From Pseudanabaena sp. ABRG5-3 (GTDB lineage: Bacteria; Cyanobacteriota; Cyanobacteriia; Pseudanabaenales; Pseudanabaenaceae), in the NCBI RefSeq assembly GCF_003967015.1, contig NZ_AP017560.1, positions 4,562,501 through 4,626,500 on the forward strand: DNA of 64,000 nt, written 5' to 3'. Under the pieces are notes generated by a model. The model did no database searches. It worked only from the letters and a program-made list of their open reading frames with translations, and was not told where the DNA came from. The position numbers and the translations under genes were made by a program. Position 1 is the first letter of the stretch; every line of letters begins with the position of its first letter. Shown here one piece after another: positions 45,141-54,224 of the stretch.

Positions 45141-46376
45141 CTATGCGCTAGGAGATAGAGTTAAATCTATTTCAGGATGGGGAGTTCCAATTTCTGTGCA
45201 GGGTAGATCGATCATAAAGCAACTACCAACTCCAATTTGGCTAGTTACCCCCACATCACCGCCATGTAGTTCCACTATGCGTTTTACCAAAGTAAGCCCT
45301 AAACCGATTCCTTCGTATTGACGATTAAGATCGCTATCAAGCTGTCTAAAAGATTGAAATAGCTTATCAATATCCTCAGGGGCGATTCCAATACCTGTAT
45401 CCGTAATTTCAAAACGGAGGTATGTTTTTTGGTCTTTCCATTCTTGCTTCACAATTGGAAATTTCACGGCTAAAGTAATGCTACCGCCTTGAGGTGTAAA
45501 CTTTACTGCATTATTTAACAAGTTAACCAATGCTTGACAGATCCTTCGCTCATCTACCCTAATTTCAGGCAAATGGCTTGGCAATTCATTGAGAAGTTGA
45601 ATTCCTTTTTTCTGGGCTTGTTGTTTGATCAAAGTTAAACTAGCTTGACAAAGTCGGTCAACACTGACGGTACTATAATCCAGATTGATTTGCCCTGATT
45701 CAATTTTAGAAACATCTAGAATATCCGTAATCAGGGATAGTAAATGAGAAGCACTACTTTCTACAATTTGTAAAACTTTAATTTGTTGTTCATTAATTGC
45801 CCCAAAGACTTCATCCTGCAACCCTTCAGTAATTCCTAAAATGGCATTGAGCGGCGTACGTAGTTCATGACTCATATTCGCTAGAAAGTAACTTTTGGCA
45901 ATATTTGCCCTCTCAGCTTCTTCCTTTGCTGCCTTCAAAGAAATAACCTGAGCAGCGACTTCCTGTTCTAAATGTTGAGTGAGCTTACTGAGTTGCAAAT
46001 GGGTTCTAATTCTTGCCAGTACTTCGCGATCTTGGAATGGTTTAGTAATGTAATCCAAGGCTCCTAGATCAAACCCCTTCATTTTGCTATCTAAATCCGT
46101 TAAAGCAGTCATAAAGATGATCGGAATCTGACAAGTTTGAGGATCTGCCTTCAGGATCTGACAAACACTAAAGCCATTCATATCAGGCATCTGGATGTCT
46201 AGCAAAATTAGATCGGGTAACATCCGCGATATTTGCAATAATGCGCGTTCTCCACTAGTTGCGATCGCTACTTCGTAGCCCTCAGCACTCAGAGTTTCTG
46301 AAAGCACATCGAGATTGGCTGGTACATCATCAACAATGAGAATTAGGCTGGATGACTTATGCAGTTGGTCAGACAT
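45141..46376 (-). CDS. Receiver-histidine kinase hybrid protein
   Basis: This 411-residue soluble protein has an N-terminal receiver domain (~12-128, phospho-acceptor D60, lysine in TKPF), a short coiled coil and a kinase core. H170 lies in [14 protein letters not shown], and an ATPase domain follows with the N box LVNLLNNAVKF and G boxes DTGIGI and GIGLGL. Its kinase core is very close to that of the 1600-residue kinase at 15267 (both have ILGITEGLQ, EIxxDERRI and LNNAVKFT), so the two are paralogues. It lies 32 nt after the membrane hybrid kinase gene in the same leftward operon, suggesting a two-step phosphorelay. Confidence 0.93.
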   Translation of the reverse strand: MSDQLHKSSSLILIVDDVPANLDVLSETLSAEGYEVAIATSGERALLQISRMLPDLILLDIQMPDMNGFSVCQILKADPQTCQIPIIFMTALTDLDSKMKGFDLGALDYITKPFQDREVLARIRTHLQLSKLTQHLEQEVAAQVISLKAAKEEAERANIAKSYFLANMSHELRTPLNAILGITEGLQDEVFGAINEQQIKVLQIVESSASHLLSLITDILDVSKIESGQINLDYSTVSVDRLCQASLTLIKQQAQKKGIQLLNELPSHLPEIRVDERRICQALVNLLNNAVKFTPQGGSITLAVKFPIVKQEWKDQKTYLRFEITDTGIGIAPEDIDKLFQSFRQLDSDLNRQYEGIGLGLTLVKRIVELHGGDVGVTSQIGVGSCFMIDLPCTEIGTPHPEIDLTLSPSA

Positions 46377-46408
46377 ATATTTACTCTTTTTCTAATTTAA
46401 TATTGCTT

Positions 46409-48703
46409 CTAATGCTGCTCAAACTGCAAATATTGCATCATTAGCGCTTCAAGTTCTTCAATTTGAAACTGCTTTGCCATCTGGATAATCTTCATCGTAA
46501 AAGGAAGATAGCGATCGCTCTGCTGGTTTATCTGTTCTGCAATTTGCACTAATTTCATTAGTAGTCCCTTCTGGGTTAAATCCAAAAGTTGTCGTAAATA
46601 CTCTGGAGGAGGAGCGACTATCTCCATATCTTGCTCCTGATTGGTTGATATCAGTGAGGGCAATGGCTGTGTTTGATTGTATTGCCATGCCAATTGGAGG
46701 TGTTTGGCAATAAGCATAAATAACTCTTCTGCATTGACAGGCTTAGGCAAGAAGTCATTACCACCCATATTTAAACTTTTCTGGCGATCTATGTTAGATA
46801 CAGATGCCGATGAAACGATTACAAGCAATGATTTAGTAGCCTCTTCATTGCGTAATATCTGCAAGAATTCAAACCCATCCATAACGGGCATGACGATATC
46901 GGTGAGCACTAGATCAATAGGCTGTAGCCGCAACTGCTCTAAGGCCTGTTGTCCATTTTCCGCTTCTATCACTTGAAAGCCAACGGCTTCCAATAAATCA
47001 ACTAATACTGAGCGATTTTCCCAGCGATCATCAACAACTAGAATCTTGCGGGTTGCACCATCATAACCAATAATTTGCTGGTTGAGTTCGGTCAAAAGAG
47101 ATTGCTTCCAGTTGGTAGATAGAGCAAACTCACTCTCAAAACTAAAGGTGCTGCCTACGCCTAGTTCACTCTCAACTTGAATTTGGCTACCCATGATTTG
47201 CACAATTTTTTGACTAATGGCTAAGCCTAGCCCTGTGCCTTCGATATAGCGTTTTTTGTCACCAACCTGCTCAAACGATTGGAAAATGTTATCGAGATCC
47301 TTAGGTACTATACCAACGCCTGTATCTATGATTTGAAAAAGAATGCGCGTGGTTGCCAAAAATGGAGTAGATGTAGTTACAGTAGGTTTCGCAATAAAGG
47401 TAACCTTACCATCGTAATCAGTGAACTTAATCGCATTATTTAGAAGATTGAGCAGTACTTGACGTAGACGTTTTTCGTCAGCCAGAATAGCTGTGGGTAG
47501 ATTTTCATCTACTTCATAAATAAACTGAATGTTCTTTTTGTCAGCCCTAACGCGACAGATTTCGGCTACATCTTGCAAAAAAGCAGGTAAATGAATCACC
47601 TCAATATCTAAGTCCAGCTTTCGGGCTTCAATTTTTGATAGATCGAGAACATCATTAATTAAGGTAAGTAAATGTGTGCCACATTGATGAATGATATGGA
47701 TCCCATGCTGTTCTTTTTCTGATAGAGTTACAGATCGGCTGAGAATCTGCGTATAGCCAAGGATTCCATTGAGGGGAGTACGCAATTCATGGCTCATGTT
47801 AGCGAGAAACTCACTCTTAGCTTGGTTTGCGGCATCAGCGATGTCCTTAGCTTCTTGAATCTTGTCTGTATAATTTTGCTGTGCTTGCAAGAGATCCTGC
47901 ACATAATAAATCATCCGATTGAGAGAAGAAGCTAGTAATCCAACTTCATCATTAGTTTCCACAGGAGCTTGAAGATTAAAGTCTGATTCACTGGTAACTT
48001 GTAGAGCTACTTTATTTAAAGTTTGAATCGGGCGTGCGATCGTCTGACTGATATATAGAGCAATAAAAACAGCAATTATCAGTGATATGCCTAGGCTCCC
48101 AATAATTATTTGGGTACGGAGCTTTTCGGCATTAATTAAGCTCAGTTCAGCTATATTTTCTAATTTTTCCGATTCTTCATAAAATGTTCTGAGGCGATCG
48201 GGAAACTCAATAAACTTAACAAATTCTTTGCTTTGAACTAAATTGACAACTAGTGTTTGTAGTTTTTGATGATCAATTGGCTCACTACTGAAAATTGCAT
48301 CACTCTCTTTAATGAAATTTCTAGTAGTTTTCGCAAATTCTTTAACAGTTACCTCATAGTCCTGTAAGAGTGTTTGTAATCCTTCAAGAGTAGATAATTG
48401 ACCAGATTGATTATGAGTAGTTACCAGTGACTGTATTTTGTTAATGCGTTCCACTAGCTTCAAGCTTTCTTGCCGAAAAGCCTGTGGATTTTTAATTAGT
48501 GGTGTTAGTTGTTTTGCAGGGCGATTATATAAAATATCAACCTGCAATGTACTTAGCAATTTTCGTTCTCTAAAAGCATTTTGTTGCGCTTGTAAAGCTT
48601 TGTGTTGATAGTAGTTTCCTAATATCAATCCCCCACCAGAACCGATAAAAGCTATGCCTAATGCAAGTACATAGCCACAAATTATTTTGCCTTTAATTTT
48701 CAT
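46409..48703 (-). CDS. Membrane hybrid sensor histidine kinase (HAMP, receiver)
   Basis: This 764-residue protein has two transmembrane helices (8-29 and ~198-218) bounding a ~170-residue helical periplasmic sensor. A HAMP domain (~219-272) and a kinase core follow, with H305 in [10 protein letters not shown] and ATPase boxes to ~525. The receiver (~553-670) has D602. The C-terminal ~90 residues are helical without a clear HPt histidine. Structure of this kind suits detection of an envelope or extracellular signal. It is the first gene of a two-gene operon, with its receiver able to pass phosphate to the downstream kinase or other partners. Confidence 0.93.
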   Translation of the reverse strand: MKIKGKIICGYVLALGIAFIGSGGGLILGNYYQHKALQAQQNAFRERKLLSTLQVDILYNRPAKQLTPLIKNPQAFRQESLKLVERINKIQSLVTTHNQSGQLSTLEGLQTLLQDYEVTVKEFAKTTRNFIKESDAIFSSEPIDHQKLQTLVVNLVQSKEFVKFIEFPDRLRTFYEESEKLENIAELSLINAEKLRTQIIIGSLGISLIIAVFIALYISQTIARPIQTLNKVALQVTSESDFNLQAPVETNDEVGLLASSLNRMIYYVQDLLQAQQNYTDKIQEAKDIADAANQAKSEFLANMSHELRTPLNGILGYTQILSRSVTLSEKEQHGIHIIHQCGTHLLTLINDVLDLSKIEARKLDLDIEVIHLPAFLQDVAEICRVRADKKNIQFIYEVDENLPTAILADEKRLRQVLLNLLNNAIKFTDYDGKVTFIAKPTVTTSTPFLATTRILFQIIDTGVGIVPKDLDNIFQSFEQVGDKKRYIEGTGLGLAISQKIVQIMGSQIQVESELGVGSTFSFESEFALSTNWKQSLLTELNQQIIGYDGATRKILVVDDRWENRSVLVDLLEAVGFQVIEAENGQQALEQLRLQPIDLVLTDIVMPVMDGFEFLQILRNEEATKSLLVIVSSASVSNIDRQKSLNMGGNDFLPKPVNAEELFMLIAKHLQLAWQYNQTQPLPSLISTNQEQDMEIVAPPPEYLRQLLDLTQKGLLMKLVQIAEQINQQSDRYLPFTMKIIQMAKQFQIEELEALMMQYLQFEQH

Positions 48704-49011
48704 ATTCTCAATCTCTTTTTAGTTGACTGATTAACTATTCAAGTTGTTAAGGTAAGTGCTTCAGCATAATTCAACCTAAGGTCTAGAATCTTCTGCCCAC
48801 GAGCAGTGTGGGTAGAAGATTTTAGGATTTTATATTTAATTAAGTTTACTTACTTATTACTGTCAAAGCAGTCAAATATATCCCCCGTTACCTATCATTA
48901 TAATTATTATTTATCTCTTCGTTATTATTTTTTTGATAACTATTATTGCTATTGAGCTAGATATAAGACTGAGAAATTGTTTATACAATTAAATATACTT
49001 AATATCTTTAG
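48704..49011. other. Gap with one imperfect hairpin
   Basis: This 308-base AT-rich gap lies between the leftward antiporter gene and the kinase operon. A 14-bp stem with one G-U pair (48787-48800 with 48808-48821) lies in its left half. The kinase operon promoter should also be here, but I could not pick it with confidence. Confidence 0.5.
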
Positions 49012-50283
49012 CTATTGTTGAGATGAATCTACTAAAAAGGTCACTAGTGGTGAACACATGACTGTGGTAACGATCGCCATAATTACCATGATCGTAAATA
49101 AAGTTGGTGTGATTAAACCCTGCTCTAAACCAATATTTAAAATAATTAATTCCATCATCCCCCGCGTATTCATCAAAGCCCCCACGGTCATCGAATTACG
49201 CCAATTTTCACCTGAATATTTAGCCGCAAGCGTACAGGCTAGCCCTTTGCCCAGTACCGCAATCAGGATAATTAGCAAAGCGATCGCCCATAAATGGGGT
49301 GAATTCAGTAGCCCCAGTTGTGTATTTAGCCCCGAAAATACGAAGAAAATCGGTACTAGTAATGAGGTGGTGAGATATTCCAGATGCTTATGGACAGATT
49401 CGGCAAAATGACCACGTGGCATGACAATACCTAAAACAAATGCACCAAAAATGGCATGAACACCGACAAAATCGGTGTAATAGGCGCAAACCATCATGGT
49501 AATAAACACAAAGGTTAAAGTCTGAATCGTCACCTCCCCATCACGTCTTGTCCAATAACTAAAGATACGGAGAAGGCGTTGACCAAAAAACCACATGAAG
49601 ATCACATAGGCTAATGTGCCACCGATCGCAATAATCGCCACATTAATAGAGCTTTTGATACTGGCGAGAACCAAGGCTAGTAAACACCATGCGATCGCAT
49701 CATCAAGGGAACCTGCGGCTAACACCAGCGTACCGAGTTTAGTCTTGATCAACCCTCGTTCTTGCAAAATTCTCGCTAACATCGGAAAGGCGGTAATCGA
49801 CATGGATGCGCCCATATATAAAGCGGCTGCCCAAGGCGTAATGTTGGGACTAAATAAATCCTTGCCATGCAAACCAAAGGCAGCGATCGCCCCCAATACA
49901 AAAGGCACAATAATTCCTGCGATCGAAACGATACCTGCACTTTTCGCTCGATTGCGTAATAGATCCATGTTTAGGTCTAAGCCCACCAAAAACATGTAAA
50001 TCATTAGCCCGATTTGACTCAGAGCGTACAAAATTGACATCGAGGGGTTCGGTAAGAGATGTGTTGCATCCGCAATGATTGGAGCCTTTGGAAATAGCCA
50101 TTGCTGAAGATCTGGTGCGATCAATCCAAACAGCGATGGACCTAACATAATTCCCGCCAACATTTCCCCCACAACCTCAGTTTGTCCTAAATACCGCTTG
50201 CCAAAGAAAGACACTAATTTGCAAGCAGACAAAATTACGGTCAATTGCAACAATAGCTCAAGCAGTAGTTCTGAATTTGTCAT
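49012..50283 (-). CDS. Cation:proton antiporter (CPA2 family)
   Basis: This 423-residue integral membrane protein has about 12 hydrophobic helices. CPA2/KefB-type motifs are visible: MLAGIMLGPSLFG near the start, MSITAFPMLARIL, AGSLDDAIAWCLLAL (the DD in the core helix), FGAFVLGIVMPRG and NTRGMMELIILNIGL. It exchanges Na+ or K+ for protons across the cytoplasmic or thylakoid membrane. No TrkA-N or other cytoplasmic domain follows, so it is a membrane-domain-only form. It is transcribed alone. Two terminators of the upstream clp operon lie just before it. The ion preference cannot be told from sequence. Confidence 0.92.
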   Translation of the reverse strand: MTNSELLLELLLQLTVILSACKLVSFFGKRYLGQTEVVGEMLAGIMLGPSLFGLIAPDLQQWLFPKAPIIADATHLLPNPSMSILYALSQIGLMIYMFLVGLDLNMDLLRNRAKSAGIVSIAGIIVPFVLGAIAAFGLHGKDLFSPNITPWAAALYMGASMSITAFPMLARILQERGLIKTKLGTLVLAAGSLDDAIAWCLLALVLASIKSSINVAIIAIGGTLAYVIFMWFFGQRLLRIFSYWTRRDGEVTIQTLTFVFITMMVCAYYTDFVGVHAIFGAFVLGIVMPRGHFAESVHKHLEYLTTSLLVPIFFVFSGLNTQLGLLNSPHLWAIALLIILIAVLGKGLACTLAAKYSGENWRNSMTVGALMNTRGMMELIILNIGLEQGLITPTLFTIMVIMAIVTTVMCSPLVTFLVDSSQQ

Positions 50284-50311
50284 AAATTCTGGTGCTTTAA
50301 TAGGGCGATCG

Positions 50312-50344
50312 CAATAAAAAAAGTATCCTCTCGCAAGGATACTT
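50312..50344 (-). terminator. Intrinsic terminator, second after clpP
   Basis: On the minus strand a 9-bp stem AAGTATCCT/AGGATACTT (50344-50336 with 50329-50321) is followed directly by a run of T residues (50322-50316). It is a canonical rho-independent terminator for the clp operon, acting after a first one. Confidence 0.75.
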
Positions 50345-50361
50345 GAAATATCGAGATATTA

Positions 50362-50396
50362 CAAAAAAGAAAAAAGAATGCTAAGCATTCTTTTTT
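50362..50396 (-). terminator. Intrinsic terminator immediately after clpP
   Basis: On the minus strand the 12-bp stem AAAAAAGAATGC/GCATTCTTTTTT with a 3-nt loop (50396-50370) is followed by more T residues. It begins 5 nt after the clpP stop codon. Confidence 0.85.
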
Positions 50397-50401
50397 CGTG
50401 T

Positions 50402-50995
50402 TTAGGGGGTTGATTCCAGCACGCGATCGATCAGCCCATATTCCAGAGCTTCCTGTGAAGACATGTAGTAGTCACGGTTCATGTCCCGCTCAATTTTTTC
50501 GAGGGGCTGACCAGTGCGCTTAGCATATTCCTCATTCAACTTATGACGAATGCGAATAATTTCCTTTGCCTCAATCTCAATATCGGAAGCTTGACCTCTT
50601 GTACCACCTGAAGGCTGGTGGATCATGATTCGCGCATTGGGCAGAGCATAGCGCTTACCCTTAGAGCCAGCCATCAGCAGGTAGGAACCCATCGAGGCAG
50701 CGAGACCAACGCAAATGGTGGTGACATCTGACTTGATATGCTGCATGGTGTCAAAGATCGCCAACCCTGCGGAAACTGATCCACCGGGGGAGTTGATATA
50801 CATGTAGATATCTTTGTTTTGATCTTCAGAATCAAAGTAGAGCAGACGGGCAATGATTGAGTTTGCCATGCCATCTGTAACTTCTCCACTCAAAAAGATG
50901 ATGCGCTCCATCGATAGACGCTCGTAGATGCTGATCCATTGCGTAAAGGAGTCACCGGGATAGCGATAGGGAACTCTAGGAACACCGATAGGCAT
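50402..50995 (-). CDS. clpP: ATP-dependent Clp protease proteolytic subunit, probably ClpP3
   Basis: This 197-residue serine peptidase subunit has the catalytic triad in place: S101 in LAASMGS, H126 in MIHQPSGG and the aspartate at ~171-175 (DMNRDYYMS). ClpP rings degrade proteins unfolded by ClpC/ClpX. The gene follows clpR, which encodes a proteolytically dead paralogue, in the arrangement known for cyanobacterial clpR-clpP3, whose products form a mixed ring. So clpP3 is the likely paralogue, but paralogue identity is inferred from this context. Two intrinsic terminators follow the gene. Confidence 0.95.
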   Translation of the reverse strand: MPIGVPRVPYRYPGDSFTQWISIYERLSMERIIFLSGEVTDGMANSIIARLLYFDSEDQNKDIYMYINSPGGSVSAGLAIFDTMQHIKSDVTTICVGLAASMGSYLLMAGSKGKRYALPNARIMIHQPSGGTRGQASDIEIEAKEIIRIRHKLNEEYAKRTGQPLEKIERDMNRDYYMSSQEALEYGLIDRVLESTP

Positions 50996-51049
50996 AGTTT
51001 TGTTGATTATTGTTCAAATGTTGAAAATCTCTAAAACCCCAGTATCTAG

Positions 51050-51080
51050 AGGATATGCGGCGCAATGCGCCGCATATCCT
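51050..51080. repeat. 14-bp perfect hairpin between clpR and clpP
   Basis: AGGATATGCGGCGC (51050-51063) pairs perfectly with 51067-51080 around AAT. A weaker outer stem (AACCC.../...GGGTT) extends it. It lies 13 nt after the clpR stop and may adjust the clpR:clpP transcript ratio. Confidence 0.65.
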
Positions 51081-51092
51081 AAATATTGGGTT

Positions 51093-51794
51093 CTAAACAA
51101 GGGCAGGAACAGCTTTCGGTAAGTCCTTAGTACTTTCGAGAACGCGATCGATGATGCCATATTCCTTGGCTTGCTCAGGAGTCATGTAGAACATCCGATC
51201 CATATCTTTAGTCAGTACTTCGGGTGTTTTACCAGTAGTGCGCGACAGGATGCGTAACATCGCTTCGCGGTTAGTTAAGACTTCCTTTGCCTGAATCTGA
51301 AGGTCAGAGGCTTGTCCTCTAGTTTGGCGACGGGCTTGGTGCAGGACAATGCTGGCATTGGGCAAACTGGCGCGGAAACCTTTAGTGCCACTGGCGAGGA
51401 TCATCGCTGCTGTTCCCATCGCTTGCCCTAGGCAAATGGTATGGACGGGAGGCTTGATATAGTTGAGTGTGTCACAGATGGCAAAGGCTTCGGTTTCAAA
51501 GCCGATCGCATCACCTGTGTACCAAGATGTCCCCGTGGAGTTGATATATAGGAAAATCGGTTTTTCAGGATCTTCGTATTGCAAATAGAGGAGTTGGGCG
51601 ATGAGCAATTCTGTAACATCGACACCAAGCTGCTGTTTGTATTCGTCGGGTGATACAAGAGGCAACCCAAAGTAAATAATCCGCTCTTTTAGCAATAGCG
51701 AAGGTAAGTCAGGCGGCGGTGTGCGTCCGTATGACGAATCCCCGTAATAGGCGGCTTGTGCGGCTTGGGGAACAGAGCGAGAAGGTCGATCCAT
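51093..51794 (-). CDS. clpR: ClpR, ClpP-like subunit lacking the catalytic serine
   Basis: This 233-residue ClpP-family protein has glycine (G127, GQAMGTAA) where the catalytic serine should be, while the histidine is kept (H152 in LHQARR). This is the diagnostic feature of cyanobacterial and plastid ClpR. It forms mixed ClpP3/ClpR rings. ATG 51794 (MDRPSRSVP) is chosen because the longer in-frame upstream extension is non-conserved and the usual ClpR N-terminus starts here. The gene lies 97 nt upstream of clpP on the same strand. Confidence 0.93.
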   Translation of the reverse strand: MDRPSRSVPQAAQAAYYGDSSYGRTPPPDLPSLLLKERIIYFGLPLVSPDEYKQQLGVDVTELLIAQLLYLQYEDPEKPIFLYINSTGTSWYTGDAIGFETEAFAICDTLNYIKPPVHTICLGQAMGTAAMILASGTKGFRASLPNASIVLHQARRQTRGQASDLQIQAKEVLTNREAMLRILSRTTGKTPEVLTKDMDRMFYMTPEQAKEYGIIDRVLESTKDLPKAVPALV

Positions 51795-52214
51795 GTTTAT
51801 TCGTGTTAATGACACTAACACTGTTAGCTTATCACAGCGATCCCACTGCAATTGCCGATCTGAGCCAAGATTGATGTAGGGTTAGCCGCCTAAGTCTCGA
51901 TCTTGAGAGCGATCGCCTCTAGTGTCAGCAAACCAATTTTTTCGTTTTAATATCATTATGGGAACCTGATGAGTGCGATCGCTTACAAGCGATCGCCAAA
52001 AATACCGCCGATCTTTAGGGGTTAAGCATTTGCGCCACAACATTCAAACTCCTCACAAAAAACTCGATCCGCAAATGCTTAACCCTCTTTGCTCTCACCG
52101 ATAAATTGTGGCTGCGTTGTAAGGTTTGGGCGTAGCATTACCGTTTGATGATCGCAATAGATCTGCGTAAATGGTGACGATATTCTTGCGTGTAAAATTC
52201 GCTAAAATAATCCG
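51795..52214. other. Gap with HIP1 sites, a gene fragment and repeat R1 copy a
   Basis: This 420-base gap separates clpR from the DUF2887 gene. It holds at least three HIP1 octamers and a 25-nt exact copy of the 3' end of the antitoxin gene at 53683 (51960-51984 equals 53888-53912). The R1 stem-loop repeat starts at 52019. No gene was found. Confidence 0.6.
52019..52143. repeat. Repeat R1 copy a (stem-loop, GGGTTAAGCATTTGCG)
   Basis: GGGTTAAGCATTTGCG (52019-52034) is the inverted complement of 52070-52085. It is followed by GGTTTGGGCGTAGCATTACC (52122-52141). The same order recurs at 54834-54953. Between copies the stem bases TTAA/TTAA become TCAA/TTGA, a compensatory change that keeps pairing. 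Confidence 0.7.
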
Positions 52215-53102
52215 ATGCGAACTGACACGATCTTTTTTCAGCTATTTCAAACCTTTGATGGCTTGCTATTTGAGTTGGTGGGATTACCACCCGAAACAGC
52301 AGCAGGATATCGCTTTACTTCTGTGGAAATTAAGGAAAAAGCCTTTCGCTTCGATGGCATCTTTATACCAGAAGCATTGGATAAAAATATTTGGTTTGTG
52401 GAGGTGCAATTTCAAAAACGAGCAGAATTTTATTGGGAGTTTGTTGGCGAGATATTTCTGTATTTGAGCCAATACAAGCCTGAGCAAGATTGGCAAGCTG
52501 TCGCGATATTTGCAAAGCGCAATATTGAGCCTGAAGTACCAAAACAATTTAGAACACTGTTTACTGATGGACATATTGGACGGATATATCTGGATGAGTT
52601 ACCAGAAAATCAGTCGTTGCATTTAGAACTAGTGAGGCTGATCGTTGCCCCGAAGAAAGAAACAGTAGCTTTAGCAAAGCGGTTGGCTGGTCAGGTGGGG
52701 CAAGTAGATCGCGAGAGGATGATAGAATTTATTGAGACAGTTATGCTGTACAAGTTTCCCCAAATGAGTCGAGAGGAGGTTGAAGCGATGTTTACGTTAG
52801 GTGATCTCAAAAAAACAAGGGTTTATCGGGAGGCAAAGCTTGAGGGCAAGCTTGAGGGCAAACTTGAGGGTAAACTTGAGGGTAAACTTGAGGGTGAAAA
52901 GATTGGGACACAGCGTGGTCAAATACTAGGACTGAAGCAAGCTGTAGTAAGACTATTAACTCGGAAGTTTGGTAAGGTGACGCTGAAGACGCTTAAGCGG
53001 TTAGATAAGCTATCAGCGGAGCAGTTGGAGGATTTGGCGGAGGCGGTGTTGGATTTTGAGAAGGTAGCGGATTTGGAAGCATGGTTGTCAAGAAGAAAGT
53101 AG
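52215..53102 (+). CDS. DUF2887 / Rpn-type PD-(D/E)XK nuclease-like protein
   Basis: This 295-residue protein has an N-terminal nuclease-like domain with FRFDGIF (aspartate) and WFVEVQFQK (ExQ), as in the DUF2887/Rpn recombination-promoting nuclease group. A helical region containing five exact or near-exact LEGK units (12-nt DNA repeats) follows, then a C-terminal helical domain (QAVVRLLTRKFGKVTL). Such genes are common and variable in cyanobacteria and are often annotated as transposase-like, although DNA transposition is not their known role. Two small rightward genes and duplicated repeats lie beyond it. Its stop codon is in a 19-bp hairpin. Confidence 0.85.
   Translation: MRTDTIFFQLFQTFDGLLFELVGLPPETAAGYRFTSVEIKEKAFRFDGIFIPEALDKNIWFVEVQFQKRAEFYWEFVGEIFLYLSQYKPEQDWQAVAIFAKRNIEPEVPKQFRTLFTDGHIGRIYLDELPENQSLHLELVRLIVAPKKETVALAKRLAGQVGQVDRERMIEFIETVMLYKFPQMSREEVEAMFTLGDLKKTRVYREAKLEGKLEGKLEGKLEGKLEGEKIGTQRGQILGLKQAVVRLLTRKFGKVTLKTLKRLDKLSAEQLEDLAEAVLDFEKVADLEAWLSRRK
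52836..52895. repeat. Five 12-bp tandem units coding LEGK
   Basis: Units AAGCTTGAGGGC (two copies) and AAACTTGAGGGT (three copies) run in frame from 52836 to 52895. They encode (K)LEG repeats that would lengthen a helix. Unit number is likely to vary between strains. Confidence 0.85.
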
Positions 53103-53132
53103 AAAGTAAAAAGTTTTACTTTCTACTTTCTT
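53093..53132. terminator. 19-bp hairpin over the DUF2887 stop codon
   Basis: Positions 53093-53111 pair perfectly with 53114-53132, and the stop TAG lies in the stem. T-rich sequence follows on the plus strand, so it could terminate the DUF2887 transcript. Confidence 0.6.
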
Positions 53133-53144
53133 CTTTCTTCTTGT

Positions 53145-53228
53145 TTTGGTGAATGTTTACAAAATTCGGAGAGATGGAGGTGCAAGAAAATTTAGTGATA
53201 TATTGGCTGTGCGGATCGTAGGTTTTGG
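53145..53228. repeat. Repeat R2 copy a, upstream of PIN toxin gene
   Basis: These 84 nt starting TTTGGTGAATGTTTA closely match 55033-55117, including AGAAAATTTAGTGATATATT and GATCGT. Both copies end just before a rightward gene, so the repeat may carry a promoter. Confidence 0.7.
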
Positions 53229-53251
53229 AAGTATGAGGTGTAAATAGACAA

Positions 53252-53686
53252 TTGTCAAAGATTTATCAAATAGTTGTTGATACTAATGTGCTAGTCTCTG
53301 GCTTAAGATCGAATCTCGGTGCATCTTACAAATTGCTTTCTATTCTTAACGATCGCCGTTGGCAAGTTAATGTATCTACAGCTTTGCTTTTTGAGTATGA
53401 GGAGATCTTAAAAGATGCTAGTAAGGATTTAGGGTTGACTTTGCAAGAGGTGGATTTAGCGATCGCGGCTATTTGTAATATTGCTAATTTCCATCCAATC
53501 TTCTTTTTATGGCGACCAATGCTCAAGGATGCAGATGATGAATTTTTAATTGATCTGGCTATGAAAGCACAAGCAGATTTTATCATCACTTACAATCAAA
53601 GGGATTTACAAGCAGTTGAAAGATTTGGAATCCAAGTTGTTACGCCTAAACGATTTTTACAGATAGTTGGAGAGGTTGAGTCATGA
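53252..53686 (+). CDS. PIN-family toxin (COG1569-like)
   Basis: This 144-residue protein has a PIN-domain pattern: IVVDTNVLVSGL (first aspartate), FEYEEIL (glutamate) and KDADDEFLIDLAM (aspartate cluster), followed by IITYNQRDL. Such proteins cleave RNA and act as toxins. The best start in frame is TTG 53252, since no ATG or GTG gives the DTNVLV strand at the N-terminus. It overlaps the downstream small antitoxin-like gene by 4 nt (ATGA). Repeat R2 lies directly upstream. Confidence 0.85.
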   Translation: MSKIYQIVVDTNVLVSGLRSNLGASYKLLSILNDRRWQVNVSTALLFEYEEILKDASKDLGLTLQEVDLAIAAICNIANFHPIFFLWRPMLKDADDEFLIDLAMKAQADFIITYNQRDLQAVERFGIQVVTPKRFLQIVGEVES

Positions 53687-53916
53687 GAGTTAGTGCTGAT
53701 ATTCCTGATGTTCTATACCAACAATTAGAGTCTTTTGCTCAAAGGGAACAAATTCCTATAGATGGATTAGTGGCGATCGCATTGTCGTCTCAGCTTGCGG
53801 TGTGGACAACTAGGGATTATCTAGCGGAGAAGTCAAGGCGTGTAAGTTGGGATGCGTTTGAGAAGGTATTGGCGAAAGTACCTAATGGGGAACCTGATGA
53901 GTGCGATCGCTTGTAA
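53683..53916 (+). CDS. Antitoxin of the PIN pair
   Basis: This 77-residue protein is MRVSADIPDVLYQQLESFAQ followed by a helical segment and a charged end. The N-terminal strand and helix resemble small ribbon-helix-helix antitoxins. It overlaps the toxin gene by 4 nt, toxin first. A 25-nt copy of its 3' end also occurs at 51960-51984. Its antitoxin role is inferred from size, position and helical pattern. Confidence 0.7.
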   Translation: MRVSADIPDVLYQQLESFAQREQIPIDGLVAIALSSQLAVWTTRDYLAEKSRRVSWDAFEKVLAKVPNGEPDECDRL

Positions 53917-53929
53917 AAGAGATGGTACA

Positions 53930-54224
53930 ATGACTACATAAAATCAAACCTACTAGCTCCCCACAAAAAATTGTTGTTTTACAGCTTGATGATGAGCAAG
54001 TAATAGAACTCGTAAATCAGCTTTCTAATGAGCAGCAATTGCGGCTATATCAGGTGTTGATAAAAAAACGGCGCGATCGCTGGATTGAGTTATCTAACAT
54101 TGGTCAGGCTGGGGCAAGGCGTGCATCTAGCGATCGCGGATTGGATTGGGATTTGTTAACTGAAGATGAGCGAGAAGAATTTTGCAATATGTTGAATAGT
54201 GAGGTAAGTACTAAATGTCTGTGA
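53930..54224 (+). pseudogene. Antitoxin-like gene with a single-base frameshift after the start
   Basis: The open frame is complete from just after the start to 54224. It encodes PQKIVVLQLDDEQ, LSNEQQLRLYQVLIKK, RRDRWIELSN and LLTEDEREEF, a small antitoxin-like protein. The only ATG with a ribosome site (ATG 53930) is out of frame because of a T at 53939. Removing it gives MTTKIKPTSSPQKIVV. Either the copy is broken, or a non-ATG start in frame is used, or there is a sequencing error. It overlaps the next gene's ATG by 10 nt. Confidence 0.55.

Noticed and set aside
52836-52895. CRISPR-like short repeats
   Set aside because: The units are 12 bp with no spacers and code for LEGK.
52215-53102. 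Transposase or insertion sequence
   Set aside because: DUF2887/Rpn proteins are often labelled transposase-like, but there are no terminal inverted repeats or target duplications around this gene.
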